Of a stretch of DNA of 64,000 nucleotides, positions 1 to 8,381 are shown one piece after another. The notes under the pieces were generated by a model. It did not search any database. It saw nothing but the letters and a program-made list of their open reading frames with translations, and was not told the DNA's origin. The stretch is from Aquabacterium sp. OR-4 (lineage in GTDB: Bacteria > Pseudomonadota > Gammaproteobacteria > Burkholderiales > Burkholderiaceae_C): NCBI RefSeq assembly GCF_025290835.2, contig NZ_JAOCQD020000003.1:248001-312000 (forward strand). The letters run 5' to 3'. The position numbers and the translations under genes were made by a program. Every line of letters begins with the position of its first letter. Within the stretch, counting starts at the first letter, position 1.

Positions 1-1
1 G

Positions 2-82
2 GGCGCCGAGCACCGCCATGCGCTGTGGGCCCGCGATCACCAAGGCCACCTGGCCATGCGCGCCACGGCCGAACTGGCCTGA
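2..82 (+). CDS. 3' end of a hydratase-like gene (MaoC/FAS1-like dehydratase?), partial
   Basis: Only the last 26 codons lie in the window; they end at TGA 80-82 and the reading frame is open to the left edge. The residues, with a W-A-R-D-H-x-G-H-L-A-M-R-A pattern near the end, look like the last beta strand of a hot-dog fold acyl-CoA hydratase (MaoC or FAS1-like dehydratase). It runs in the same direction as the acyl-CoA dehydrogenase 24 bases downstream. A hydratase would fit that pathway, because it acts on the enoyl-CoA made by such a dehydrogenase. With so few residues the family call is a guess; the presence of a coding tail is more secure. Confidence 0.4.
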   Translation, partial: GAEHRHALWARDHQGHLAMRATAELA

Positions 83-106
83 TTCACTTTCTTCCGCACC
101 GACCCC

Positions 107-1270
107 ATGTCCACCACGCCCGAGAACAGCTTTCCCGAGATCCGCGACGCCGTGCGCGCGCTGTGCGCCGAGTTTCCCGACGAATACCACCGCAAGGTCG
201 ACGCCGAGCGCGGCTACCCCGAGGCCTTTGTCAACGCGCTCACCCAGGCCGGCTGGATGGCCGCGCTCATTCCCCAGGCGTACGGCGGCTCGGGGCTGGG
301 CATGGCCGAGGCCTCGGTGATCATGGAAGAGATCAACCGCTCGGGCGGCAACTCGGGCGCCTGCCACGGCCAGATGTACGTGATGAACGCCGTGGTGCGC
401 AGCGGCAGCGAAGCCCAGAAGCAGAAGTACCTGCCGCGGATCGCCGCCGGTGAGCTGCGCCTGCAGAGCATGGGCGTCACCGAGCCCAGCACCGGCAGCG
501 ACACCACCAAGCTGAAGACCCTGGCCGTGAAGAAGAGCGACCGCTGGGTGGTCAACGGCCAGAAGGTCTGGATCTCGCGCATCCAGCACAGCGATCTGAT
601 GATTTTGCTGGCCCGCACCACGCCGCTGGATCAGGTGAGCAAGCGCTCCGAGGGCCTGAGCTGCTTCATCGTCGACCTGAAGGCGGCCATCGGCAACGGG
701 CTCACCGTGCGGCCCATTCCGAACATGGTCAACCACGAGACCAACGAGTTGTTCTTCGACAACCTCGAGCTGCCCGACGACGCGCTGCTGGGCCCCGAGG
801 GCAAGGGCTTCAAGACCCTGCTCGACGGCCTGAACGCCGAGCGCACGCTGATCGCCGCCGAGTGCATCGGCGACGGCTACTGGTTCATCGACCGCGCCGC
901 CAGGTACGCCAAGGAGCGCATGGTGTTCGGCCGGCCGATCGGCCAGAACCAGGGCGTGCAGTTTCCGATCGCCGACGCCTTCATCGAGCTGGAGGCCGCC
1001 AACCTGATGCGCTGGAAGGCCTGCGCGCAGATCGACGCGCACCAGAACGCCGGTGCGGCCGCCAACATGGCCAAGTACCTGGCGGCCAAGGCCAGCTGGG
1101 AGGCGGCCAATGCCTGCCTCCAGACCCATGGCGGCTTCGGCTTCGCCTGCGAATACGACATCGAGCGCAAGTTCCGCGAAACCCGGCTGTACCAGGTGGC
1201 GCCGATCAGCACCAACATGATCTACAGCTACGTGGCGGAACACGTGCTGGGTCTGCCGAGGTCGTTCTGA
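107..1270 (+). CDS. Acyl-CoA dehydrogenase family protein
   Basis: A 387-residue flavoprotein of normal family length, expected to oxidise an acyl-CoA to the enoyl-CoA in the cytoplasm with FAD and electron-transfer flavoprotein. Visible landmarks are the FAD-contacting stretch GVTEPSTGSD (about 125-134), the R-M-V-F-G-R-P-I-G-Q-N-Q helix and THGGFGFACEYDIERKFRE near the C-terminus. The usual YEGT-type catalytic glutamate near the C-terminus is absent (the segment reads LYQVAPISTN). The base may instead be the glutamate in GLNAERT, as in the isovaleryl-CoA dehydrogenase branch. The stop shares its A with the ATG of the CoA-transferase (TGATG), so the two are translationally coupled. The substrate is unknown; context suggests a branched or dicarboxylic acyl-CoA. 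Confidence 0.92.
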   Translation: MSTTPENSFPEIRDAVRALCAEFPDEYHRKVDAERGYPEAFVNALTQAGWMAALIPQAYGGSGLGMAEASVIMEEINRSGGNSGACHGQMYVMNAVVRSGSEAQKQKYLPRIAAGELRLQSMGVTEPSTGSDTTKLKTLAVKKSDRWVVNGQKVWISRIQHSDLMILLARTTPLDQVSKRSEGLSCFIVDLKAAIGNGLTVRPIPNMVNHETNELFFDNLELPDDALLGPEGKGFKTLLDGLNAERTLIAAECIGDGYWFIDRAARYAKERMVFGRPIGQNQGVQFPIADAFIELEAANLMRWKACAQIDAHQNAGAAANMAKYLAAKASWEAANACLQTHGGFGFACEYDIERKFRETRLYQVAPISTNMIYSYVAEHVLGLPRSF

Positions 1271-2451
1271 TGCTCCCCCTCGAAGGCATCACCGTCGTCA
1301 CGCTGGAGCACGCCATCGCGGCGCCTTTCTGCACCCGCCAGCTGGCCGACCAGGGCGCGCGCGTGATCAAGATCGAGCGCCCCGGCGTGGGCGACTTCGC
1401 GCGCGGCTACGACGAGCGGGTGAAGGGCCTGGCCTCGCATTTCGTGTGGACCAACCGCAGCAAGGAAAGCCTCACGCTCGACCTCAAGGCGCCGGTGGCC
1501 GACGAGGTGCTGCACCGGCTGCTGGCCGGCGCCGACGTGCTGGTGCAGAACCTGGCCCCCGGCGCCGCGGCGCGCATGGGCCTGGGCTACGAGGCGCTGA
1601 GCGCGCAGTACCCGAAGCTGATCGTCTGCGACATCTCTGGCTATGGCAATGACGAAGACAAGACCGGCCCCTATCGCGACAAGAAAGCGTACGACCTGCT
1701 GATCCAGAGCGAGTCGGGCTTCTTGTCGATCACCGGCAGCGATGCCGAGATGGCCAAGGCCGGCTGCTCCATCGCCGACATCGCCGCCGGCATGTACGCC
1801 TACACCGGCATCCTCAACGCACTGATCGAGCGTGGCCGCAGCGGGCGCGGCAAGCACCTCGATGTGTCGATGCTCGAGGCCATGGGCGAGTGGATGGGCT
1901 ACCCGCTGTACTACGCCTTCGAGGGCGCGCCACCACCGCCGCGGGCCGGCGCGGCGCACGCCACCATCTACCCCTACGGCCCCTTTGCCACCGGCGACGG
2001 CAAGACCGTGATGCTGGGCCTGCAGAACGAGCGCGAGTGGCAGGCCTTTTGCGAGCAGCTGCTGGGCGACGCCACGCTGGCCACCGACGAGCGCTTCAAC
2101 ACCACCGCGCGCCGCTCGGCCGCGCGCGCGGCGCTGAAGGCGCTGATCGAGCAGGCCTTTGCGGCGATGACGGCCGCACAGGTGCTGGCGCGGCTGGACG
2201 AAGCCGGCATCGCCAACGCCCAGGTCAACAGCATGGCCGACCTGTGGGCGCATCCGCAGCTGCAGGCCCGCCAGCGCTGGGCCCAGGTGGACACCCCGGC
2301 CGGCCCGGTGCCGGCTCTGCTGCCGCCGGGCTGCACCCAGGCGCGCATGGACGCCGTGCCGGCGCTGGGCCAGCACACCGACGCCGTGCTGCAGGGCCTG
2401 GGCTACACGCCCGAGGCGATTGCCGCGCTGCGCCGGGCCGGCACGGTGTGA
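1270..2451 (+). CDS. Class III (CaiB/BaiF family) CoA-transferase
   Basis: A 393-residue member of the family III CoA-transferases, which move CoA from one acyl-CoA to a free carboxylic acid through an aspartyl intermediate. The N-terminus (LEGITVVTLEHAIAAPFCTRQLADQGA) is the usual Rossmann-like start, followed by RVIKIERPGVGDFAR. The likely catalytic aspartate is D142 in KKAYDLLIQSESGF, followed by the ITGSD loop. The start was chosen at the ATG that overlaps the upstream stop. Lying between an acyl-CoA dehydrogenase and a CitE-like lyase, it most likely activates the imported acid of this pathway. Length is typical and no key residue is missing. The actual donor and acceptor cannot be read from sequence. 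Confidence 0.92.
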   Translation: MLPLEGITVVTLEHAIAAPFCTRQLADQGARVIKIERPGVGDFARGYDERVKGLASHFVWTNRSKESLTLDLKAPVADEVLHRLLAGADVLVQNLAPGAAARMGLGYEALSAQYPKLIVCDISGYGNDEDKTGPYRDKKAYDLLIQSESGFLSITGSDAEMAKAGCSIADIAAGMYAYTGILNALIERGRSGRGKHLDVSMLEAMGEWMGYPLYYAFEGAPPPPRAGAAHATIYPYGPFATGDGKTVMLGLQNEREWQAFCEQLLGDATLATDERFNTTARRSAARAALKALIEQAFAAMTAAQVLARLDEAGIANAQVNSMADLWAHPQLQARQRWAQVDTPAGPVPALLPPGCTQARMDAVPALGQHTDAVLQGLGYTPEAIAALRRAGTV

Positions 2452-2504
2452 ACCCCCCCGGTGCCCGCGCGCACCGCCCCTGAACCCCGAGAGACAGACC
2501 GCCC

Positions 2505-3863
2505 ATGAGCGCCACCCATCCCGGCCAGACCCTGGCCACCTTTGCCGCCACACTGCGCCTGGCCGATGTGCCGGCTCCGGTGCTGCGCCGCACCGAAGAC
2601 CTGATGCTCGACTGGGCCGGCTCCACGCTGGCCGGCAAGGGCTCGCGGCCGGTGGAAAGCATCGCCCGGTTCTGGCAGTCGCAGGGGCCGGCCAGCGGCC
2701 CGTCGGAGGTGCTGATCCACCGTTGCGGCAGCAGCCCGCTGGTGGCGGCCGCGATCAATGCCGCCGCCTCGCATGTGGCCGAGCAGGACGATGTGCACAA
2801 CGGCTCGGTGTTCCACCCGGCCGCGGTGGTGTTTGCGCCGGCGCTGGCCATGGCGCAGTCGCTGGGCCGCTCGGGCGCCGATCTGCTGGCCGCCAGCGTG
2901 GCGGGTTATGAGGTGGGCATCCGCGTGGGCGAGTTCCTGGGCCGCTCGCACTACCGCATCTTTCACACCACCGGCACCGCCGGCTCGCTGGCCGCGGCCG
3001 CGGCCGTGGGCCATCTGCTGCGGCTCACGCCCGAGCAGATGGGCCATGCGCTGGGCTCGGCCGGCACCCAGGCCGCGGGGCTGTGGGAGTTTTTGCGCAC
3101 CGCGGCCGACAGCAAGCAGCTGCACACCGCGCATGCCGCGCACACCGGGCTGGCCGCGGCCTGCCTGGCGGCCGACGGCTTTACCGGCGCGCAGCGCATC
3201 CTCGACGGCGCGCAGGGCCTGGCCGCCGGCATGAGCAGCGACAGCGACCCGGCGCGCCTGACCGATGGCCTGGGCACGCGCTGGGCCACGGCCGAGACCT
3301 CGTTCAAGTACCACGCCTCGTGCCGCCACACCCATCCGGCCGCCGATGCGCTGCTGGCAGTGATGAACGCCCACGGCCTGCGGCCCGAGCAGATCACGCG
3401 GGTGCAGACGCTGGTGCATCAGGGCGCCATCGACGTGCTGGGCCCGGTGGTGGATCCGCAGACCGTGCACCAGAGCAAGTTCTCGATGGGCACGGTGCTG
3501 GCGCTGGCGGCGCTGCATGGCTACGCCGGCCTGGGCGAGTTTGACGCGCACTACAACGACCCGGCCACGGTGGACTTCTGCCAGCGCGTGAGCATGACGC
3601 TGGACGCCGAGGTCGACCGCGCCTACCCGGCGCGCTGGATCGGCAAGGTGCGGGTGCACACCGGCGATGGCCGCGTGCTGGACGGCCGCGTGGACGAGCC
3701 CAAGGGCGACCCCGGCAACACCCTCAGCCGCGCCGAGCTCGAAGGCAAGGCGCTGCGCCTGGCCGCCTACCGCGACGCGGCCAGCCCGGCCGAGATGCAG
3801 GCGCTGATCCAGCGCATCTGGGGCATGGCCGACTGGCCGGTGGTGCAGCGCCTGCTGGGGTGA
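2505..3863 (+). CDS. MmgE/PrpD family protein
   Basis: A 452-residue protein of the MmgE/PrpD family, which includes 2-methylcitrate dehydratase and cis-aconitate decarboxylase. It shows the all-alpha domain start (LMLDWAGSTLAGKGSRPVES), the conserved EQDDVHNGSVFHPAAVVFAPALAMAQ stretch around residues 92-117, AGYEVGIRVGEF, and FKYHASCRHTHPAADAL with the family's histidines. It acts on a small tricarboxylate or dicarboxylate, probably by dehydration, isomerisation or decarboxylation. It starts 53 bases after the CoA-transferase, behind a weak GAGAGACAG ribosome site. Its last base pairs overlap the GTG of the next gene. In Burkholderiales such genes often sit with Bug proteins and CoA-transferases; the true substrate is unknown. 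Confidence 0.9.
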   Translation: MSATHPGQTLATFAATLRLADVPAPVLRRTEDLMLDWAGSTLAGKGSRPVESIARFWQSQGPASGPSEVLIHRCGSSPLVAAAINAAASHVAEQDDVHNGSVFHPAAVVFAPALAMAQSLGRSGADLLAASVAGYEVGIRVGEFLGRSHYRIFHTTGTAGSLAAAAAVGHLLRLTPEQMGHALGSAGTQAAGLWEFLRTAADSKQLHTAHAAHTGLAAACLAADGFTGAQRILDGAQGLAAGMSSDSDPARLTDGLGTRWATAETSFKYHASCRHTHPAADALLAVMNAHGLRPEQITRVQTLVHQGAIDVLGPVVDPQTVHQSKFSMGTVLALAALHGYAGLGEFDAHYNDPATVDFCQRVSMTLDAEVDRAYPARWIGKVRVHTGDGRVLDGRVDEPKGDPGNTLSRAELEGKALRLAAYRDAASPAEMQALIQRIWGMADWPVVQRLLG

Positions 3864-4777
3864 GCGGCATGCACCCGCGCAGCTACCTGTTCGTGCCGGC
3901 CGACCGGCCCGAGCGTTTTGACAAGGCCCTGGCCGCCGGCGCCGAGGCGGTGATCATCGACCTGGAAGACGCCGTGGCGCCCGCGGCCAAGGCGGCGGCG
4001 CGCGCGGCGCTGGCCACCTGGCTGGATGCCCGGCCGGCCAGCCTGCCGGCCGCGGCCGCGGCGGTGCCCGCCATCGTGCTGCGCTGCAATGCCGCCGCCA
4101 CGCCCTGGTTCGAGGCCGATCTGGCGCTGGCCGCGCATCCGGCGGTGCAGGCCCTGATGCTGCCCAAGGCCGAAACGCCCGCGGCCGTGGCCCGGGTGGT
4201 GGCGGCCGGCGGCCGTGGCCGCGCGCTGCCGGTGATTGCACTGATCGAAAGCGCGGCCGGCCTGGCCGCGGTGAACAGCCTGGCCGCCACGCCGGGCGTG
4301 TGCCGCCTGGCCTTTGGCAGCCTCGATCTGCAGGTGGATCTGGGCCTGCGTGAGGCCACCGAGGACGAGCTGCTGCCCTGGCGGCTGGCGCTGGTGCTGG
4401 CCTCGCGCCTGGCCGGCATCGCCGCACCGATCGACGGCGTGAGCACCGCGCTCGACGATGCCGAACGCCTGGCCGGCGATGTGGCGCGCGCGCGCCGCCT
4501 GGGTTTCGGCGCCAAGCTGTGCATCCACCCGCGCCAGGTGGCCGCGGTGCGTGCCGGGCTGCGGCCGGCGGCCGCCGAGCTGGCCTGGGCGCAGCGGGTG
4601 CTGGCGGCAGCAGCCGCGGCCGGCGGCGGCGCGGTGGCCGTGGACGGCCGCATGGTCGACAAGCCGGTGCTGCTGCGTGCCGAGGCCATCGTGCGCGAGG
4701 CGGCCGATGGAGTGTGCAGCCCCCCGCAACAGCCGGCGTTGGGAGCCGGCGACAACACCAGGAGACAAGCACCATGA
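3860..4777 (+). CDS. CitE-like HpcH/HpaI aldolase/citrate lyase family protein
   Basis: A CoA-ester lyase of the CitE/malyl-CoA lyase type, TIM-barrel fold, Mg2+-dependent. Landmarks are LFVPADRPERFDKALAAGAEAVIIDLEDAV at the N-terminus, LRCNAAATPWFEADL, LIESAAGLAAV with the metal-binding glutamate, and LAFGSLDLQVDLG. GTG at 3860 gives 305 residues and overlaps the upstream stop; ATG at 3869 in the same frame gives 302 and is equally possible. The protein is unusually rich in alanine. Together with the CoA-transferase and dehydrogenase it suggests final cleavage of a 3-hydroxyacyl-CoA (malyl- or citramalyl-like) to acetyl-CoA and an oxo acid; that role is inferred. The stop overlaps the next ATG (ATGA). 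Confidence 0.88.
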   Translation: MSGMHPRSYLFVPADRPERFDKALAAGAEAVIIDLEDAVAPAAKAAARAALATWLDARPASLPAAAAAVPAIVLRCNAAATPWFEADLALAAHPAVQALMLPKAETPAAVARVVAAGGRGRALPVIALIESAAGLAAVNSLAATPGVCRLAFGSLDLQVDLGLREATEDELLPWRLALVLASRLAGIAAPIDGVSTALDDAERLAGDVARARRLGFGAKLCIHPRQVAAVRAGLRPAAAELAWAQRVLAAAAAAGGGAVAVDGRMVDKPVLLRAEAIVREAADGVCSPPQQPALGAGDNTRRQAP

Positions 4778-5931
4778 TCAAGCCGCCAGTCACCCCGCAA
4801 GACACACGGCAAGTCACACGGCAAGTCACACGGCAGATGGGCCGGCAGGCCCCGCCGCAGGCCATGCCCTTGACGCCAGCCGCCAGCCCGCCGCTGGCCC
4901 TGCGCGCCGCCGCGCCGCGCCGGCGCCTACGCAGCGCGCTGGCCCTGGTGCTGGGTGCCGCGGCGCTGGCCGTGGCCGGCCTGCCGCAGCCGGTGCGTGC
5001 GCAAGCCGCCCCGGCGCAGGCGACGGCCTACCCCAGCCGCAGCATCACGCTGCTGGTGCCCTTTGCCGCTGGCGGGCCCACCGATGTGGTGGCGCGCGCA
5101 CTCGGCGCGGTGATGGCCAGGAGCCTGGGCCAGAGCGTGCTGATCGAGAACAAGACCGGTGCCGGCGGCACGCTGGCCTCGGGCCATCTGGCCAAGGCCG
5201 CGCCCGACGGCTACACCTTCCTGATCCACCACAACGGCATGGCCACCGCGCCGGGCCTGTACCGCAAGCTGGCCTTCAACCCGCTGACCGATTTCGAGTA
5301 CGTGGGCCAGGTGGTGGATGTGCCCATGACCCTGCTGGCCCGCAAGGACCTGCCGCCGCGCACGGCGCCCGAGCTGGTGGCCTACATCAAGGCCCAGGGC
5401 AACAAGCTCTCGCTGGCCCATGCCGGGCTGGGGGCGGTAAGCCAGCTGTGCGGCATGCTGCTGCAGAAGATGGTGGACACCGAGCTCAACAGCATCCCGT
5501 TCCAGGGCACGGCGCCGGCCATGAACGCGCTGCTGGGCGGCCAGGTCGACATCCTGTGCGACCAGACCACGCAGACCCTGCAGCACATCAAGGCCGGCAA
5601 CGTGAAGCTCTACGGCGTGACCACCCGCGAGCGCATCCGCGCGCTGCCCGACACGCCCACGCTGGACGAGGCCGGGCTCAAGGGTTTCGAGGTCAAGGTG
5701 TGGCATGGCGTGTACGCGCCCAAGGGCACACCGCCGGCGCTGATCGAGCGCTTTGGCACCGCGCTGCGTGCCGCGCTGAAAGACCCGGCCATCGTGCAGC
5801 GCATGGGCGAGCTGGGCGCCGAGATCGTGCCCGAGGCCAAGCAGACGCCCGAGGGCCTGCGCAGCTGGCTCAAGCCCGAGATCGACAAGTGGGGCGCGCT
5901 GATCCGCTCGGCGGGACAGTACGCCGATTGA
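4774..5931 (+). CDS. Bug family (TctC) tripartite tricarboxylate substrate-binding protein
   Basis: A periplasmic solute receptor of the Bug/TctC family, which binds carboxylates for TctAB-type transporters. The mature part begins with YPSRSITLLVPFAAGGPTDVVARALG and contains ENKTGAGGTLASGHLAKAAPDGYT and the typical NPLTDFEYVGQ segment. From ATG 4774 it has 385 residues, longer than the usual 320-330, because about 50 residues precede the hydrophobic core RSALALVLGAAALAVAGL. That leader holds a TRQV repeat coded by a 12-base tandem repeat (4803-4835). The ATG at 4864 would give a more normal signal peptide, but 4774 has a good GGAG 9 bases upstream and overlaps the lyase stop. No TctA or TctB gene is in the window. 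Confidence 0.9.
   Translation: MIKPPVTPQDTRQVTRQVTRQMGRQAPPQAMPLTPAASPPLALRAAAPRRRLRSALALVLGAAALAVAGLPQPVRAQAAPAQATAYPSRSITLLVPFAAGGPTDVVARALGAVMARSLGQSVLIENKTGAGGTLASGHLAKAAPDGYTFLIHHNGMATAPGLYRKLAFNPLTDFEYVGQVVDVPMTLLARKDLPPRTAPELVAYIKAQGNKLSLAHAGLGAVSQLCGMLLQKMVDTELNSIPFQGTAPAMNALLGGQVDILCDQTTQTLQHIKAGNVKLYGVTTRERIRALPDTPTLDEAGLKGFEVKVWHGVYAPKGTPPALIERFGTALRAALKDPAIVQRMGELGAEIVPEAKQTPEGLRSWLKPEIDKWGALIRSAGQYAD
4803..4835 (+). repeat. 12-base tandem repeat in the Bug protein leader
   Basis: The unit CACACGGCAAGT is present at 4803-4814 and 4815-4826, with a partial third copy to 4835. It codes for TRQV repeats in the region before the signal peptide, where length changes would be tolerated. 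It may simply be slippage in non-critical coding DNA, or a sign that translation really begins downstream. Confidence 0.85.
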
Positions 5932-6112
5932 AGGCTCAGCCGCGCGCGCGCCAGCGGCCCGGCGGCCGCCCCGCCAGCGCCCCCGGGCGGCGGCCGCCCG
6001 GCGCACGCGGCGCCTGATCCGGGCAGGCCCGTCGGACACCGGTTCTGCGCGACACTTCGGCACCGCGCGCCGCAGCCGCGCTGCGCCGCTTGCGCCTCAA
6101 CCCGGAGAAACA

Positions 6113-6580
6113 ATGCAAGGCCAACCCGCCATCCTCGACGCCCTGAACTCGCTGCTGGTCTATGAACTGGCCGCGCGTGACCAGTACTTCATCCACTCGC
6201 GCATGCTGCGCGAATGGGGCCTGGAGAAGGCCGCCGACCGCATCAGCCACGAGATGGACGACGAGACCGAGCACGCCAGCGCGCTGATCAAGCGCATCCT
6301 GATGCTCGAGGGCACGCCGCGGATGACGCCGGCCGCGCTGACCGTGGGCCACGACCTGCCGTCGATCTTTGCCAACGACCTGGCGGTCGAGCTGTCGGTG
6401 GTGCAGCACCTGCGCGAGGTGATCGCGCTGTGCGAGACCGAGCGCGACTTCGTCACCCGCGAGGTGCTGCTGCCGATGCTGGTGGACACCGAGCAGGACC
6501 ACGCCCACTGGCTGGAGCAGCAGCTGCGCCTGATCCAGATGACCGGCCTGCAGAACTACCTGCAAAGCCAGCTGGCCTGA
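6113..6580 (+). CDS. bfr: Bacterioferritin
   Basis: A 155-residue bacterioferritin, normal length, forming a 24-subunit iron-storage shell in the cytoplasm. All ferroxidase ligands known from E. coli Bfr are visible: E18, E51, H54, E93 (E94 in E. coli) and the ExxH pair in DTEQDHAHW. The C-terminal MTGLQNYLQSQLA is typical. The haem-ligand methionine at position 52 is replaced by threonine (DETEH instead of DEMxH), so this subunit should not bind haem on its own, as in the haem-free subunit type of two-subunit bacterioferritins. It has a GGAGAAAC ribosome site. The upstream 181 bases are GC-rich with no clear promoter. It opens an iron-related region. Confidence 0.96.
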   Translation: MQGQPAILDALNSLLVYELAARDQYFIHSRMLREWGLEKAADRISHEMDDETEHASALIKRILMLEGTPRMTPAALTVGHDLPSIFANDLAVELSVVQHLREVIALCETERDFVTREVLLPMLVDTEQDHAHWLEQQLRLIQMTGLQNYLQSQLA

Positions 6581-6587
6581 CCGCCCG

Positions 6588-7463
6588 GTGGCGCTCACCC
6601 AGGTTCTGCAGTCGTTTCGCAGCCACGATGTTCCGCCCTGGCTGCAGGCCTGCCTGCACAGCGTGCGTGGCTGGGCACAGCAGCAGGGCTGGCAGTGGTG
6701 CTTCATGGACGACGCCTTCTTCGACCTGGCGCCCGACTGGGCGCGCCAGCGCTGCGCCGGCAACGTCTATGCCCTGACCGACCTGTGCCGGCTGCTGTGG
6801 GCCGAGCGCGCGCTGGCCGACGGCGCCGACCGTGTGCTGTGGGCCGATGCCGATGTGCTGGTGTTCGAGCCGGCGCGCCTGCGCTGGCCGGCCGGGCAGG
6901 GCCACGGCTTTGCGCGCGAGCTGTTCCTGCCGGTGGATCGCCTGGGCCGGGCCGGCCCGCCGCAGCATGGCATCAACAACGCGCTGATGGGCTTCGAGGC
7001 CGGTGACCCGGTGCTGGCCGACTACCGCGCAGCCTGCGAGCAGGCCTTGCGCAGCGCGCCCGCCGGGCCGGTGCCACGCACCGCGCTGGGCCCCGCGCTG
7101 CTGGCCGCGCTGGGCCGCGAGCGGCCGCTGCAGGTGATCGAGGGCGTGGGCCTGTTCACGCTGGCGCAGATGCAGGCCATTGCCCAGGGGGCCGGGTTGG
7201 CGGGTGCCCAGGGGGCCGGGCTGGCGGGTGCCCAGGAGCCTGGGCTGGCGGGCGCCCAGCGGCCCGGCCTGGCCGCGGGCCAGGCCCTGCTGGCCGCCAC
7301 GCTGCAGCACAGCCACACGCCGCCGGCCGCGGCCAACCTGTGCCACTTTCTGCGCAACGCCACGCCGCCGGCGCAGCGGCCGGGTTTTGATGCGCTGTAC
7401 GGCCAGGCCGTGCAGCGCCTGCTGGCCCACGGTGCGGCGGCGCTGGGCGCTGGCACTGCCTAG
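6588..7463 (+). CDS. Glycosyltransferase-like protein with DxD motif
   Basis: A 291-residue protein starting at GTG, 7 bases after bfr. It has the layout of glycosyltransferases that act with nucleotide sugars: LTQVLQSFRSHDVPPWLQAC at the start, a DLCRLLWAERAL helix, then the WADADVLVFEP segment (about 85-95) with a metal-binding DxD, and HGINNALMGFEAGDP further on. This resembles GT32/capsule-type enzymes, but the donor and acceptor cannot be told. Residues 201-232 are four copies of an 8-residue repeat (GxGLAGAQ type). Its position between two ferritin-type genes looks incidental. It ends 12 bases from the convergent ferredoxin-ferritin gene. Confidence 0.72.
   Translation: MALTQVLQSFRSHDVPPWLQACLHSVRGWAQQQGWQWCFMDDAFFDLAPDWARQRCAGNVYALTDLCRLLWAERALADGADRVLWADADVLVFEPARLRWPAGQGHGFARELFLPVDRLGRAGPPQHGINNALMGFEAGDPVLADYRAACEQALRSAPAGPVPRTALGPALLAALGRERPLQVIEGVGLFTLAQMQAIAQGAGLAGAQGAGLAGAQEPGLAGAQRPGLAAGQALLAATLQHSHTPPAAANLCHFLRNATPPAQRPGFDALYGQAVQRLLAHGAAALGAGTA
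7188..7283 (+). repeat. Four 24-base tandem repeats inside the glycosyltransferase gene
   Basis: Copies lie at 7188-7211, 7212-7235, 7236-7259 and 7260-7283. The first two differ at one base and the last two are more diverged. They keep the frame and code for GAGLAGAQ, GAGLAGAQ, EPGLAGAQ and RPGLAAGQ. The low-complexity insert lies between the catalytic part and the C-terminal helix and is likely to vary in copy number between strains. Confidence 0.95.
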
Positions 7464-7475
7464 CCTCTCAGGCGC

Positions 7476-8381
7476 TCAGGCCACCGGCACGGCGGCGCGG
7501 CGCACGGTGGCTTCCTCCTGCGCGATCCACTGCTTGAGCTTCTCGACGTGCTCGGCTTCCTCCTTGACGAACTCCTTGGCCACGGCCCGGATCTGCTCGT
7601 CCTTGGTGGTGTGGGCGATGGCGTAATAGAACTCGTAGCCGCGGCGCTCGCCCTGCAGCGCGGCCTTCAGGGCGTCCAGCCGGCGCAGCGCGGGGTCGCC
7701 TTCCCACAGCGTGGTCTTCTCGGGCGTGGTGTTGTCGGGCCAGGCCGAGCTGGCGGGCAGCTCGAGCACGGCCTGGTAGCGCGTGCACTTGGCCTTGGCT
7801 TCGTCCAGGTGCAGGCGTGAATAGCCGGCCAGCTGCGCAAACAGCGCCGCCACGTCGGCATTGCCGGCCTCGCCCATGGCCTGGGCCAGCTGCTCGAAGT
7901 GGATCGCGGCGTCTTCTTCCACCTTCACGGCGTAGCTCAGGAACTGGTCGAGCGTGCGGATGCCCACGCCGCCCTTGTAGATGGCCGCGGCAATCGACAG
8001 CGCCGGGCCCTTCATCGGCAGCGTGACATCGCCTTCGAACTCGACCGCGATGTCCTCGTCGCGCACAAAGCACTGGCAGGCCAGGCGGTGGCGCGGCGGC
8101 ATGTCGTTGACCTCGGCGTCCATGATCTCCTGCTTGGTGATCTTGCCCAGCTGCTTGAGCACCTCCTTTTCCTTCTCGGTCAGCGCCACGCCGTAGCGCA
8201 CGCCGGCACGGTAGTGCCTGACCTGCACCAGGCAGGAACCGCACTCGCCGTCCTGGCAGTCGAAGGGGATCGGGATGTGGTGCGCCTTGGCCAGCGCCAG
8301 CAGCGTGCCGCGCTCGCCGGCCACGGCGTAGACGGTGACGTCGCGCGGCATCAGGGGTGAAGAGAAAGTGACATTGGCCAT
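7476..8381 (-). CDS. Fusion of a plant-type [2Fe-2S] ferredoxin and a ferritin-like di-iron domain
   Basis: A 301-residue two-domain protein. Residues about 1-120 form a plant-type [2Fe-2S] ferredoxin: C42-x4-C47-x2-C50 in FDCQDGECGSC, with the fourth ligand C102 or C104 in LACQC. Residues about 143-290 form a four-helix ferritin/rubrerythrin-like domain, with E155/E156 in helix 1, H191 in SRLHLDEA, acidic residues around 245-250 and EEAEH (274-278) in the last helix. The likely role is electron delivery to a di-iron site for iron oxidation/reduction or peroxide removal in the cytoplasm. A strong AGGAGG ribosome site precedes the ATG. The C-terminal domain is clearly a paralogue of the protein coded divergently at 8857. 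The exact reaction is unknown. Confidence 0.85.
   Translation of the reverse strand: MANVTFSSPLMPRDVTVYAVAGERGTLLALAKAHHIPIPFDCQDGECGSCLVQVRHYRAGVRYGVALTEKEKEVLKQLGKITKQEIMDAEVNDMPPRHRLACQCFVRDEDIAVEFEGDVTLPMKGPALSIAAAIYKGGVGIRTLDQFLSYAVKVEEDAAIHFEQLAQAMGEAGNADVAALFAQLAGYSRLHLDEAKAKCTRYQAVLELPASSAWPDNTTPEKTTLWEGDPALRRLDALKAALQGERRGYEFYYAIAHTTKDEQIRAVAKEFVKEEAEHVEKLKQWIAQEEATVRRAAVPVA

Noticed and set aside
862..1269. Upstream extension of the CoA-transferase frame
   Set aside because: The longer frame overlaps the acyl-CoA dehydrogenase and encodes arginine-rich shadow sequence; the ATG overlapping the stop at 1270 matches the family start.
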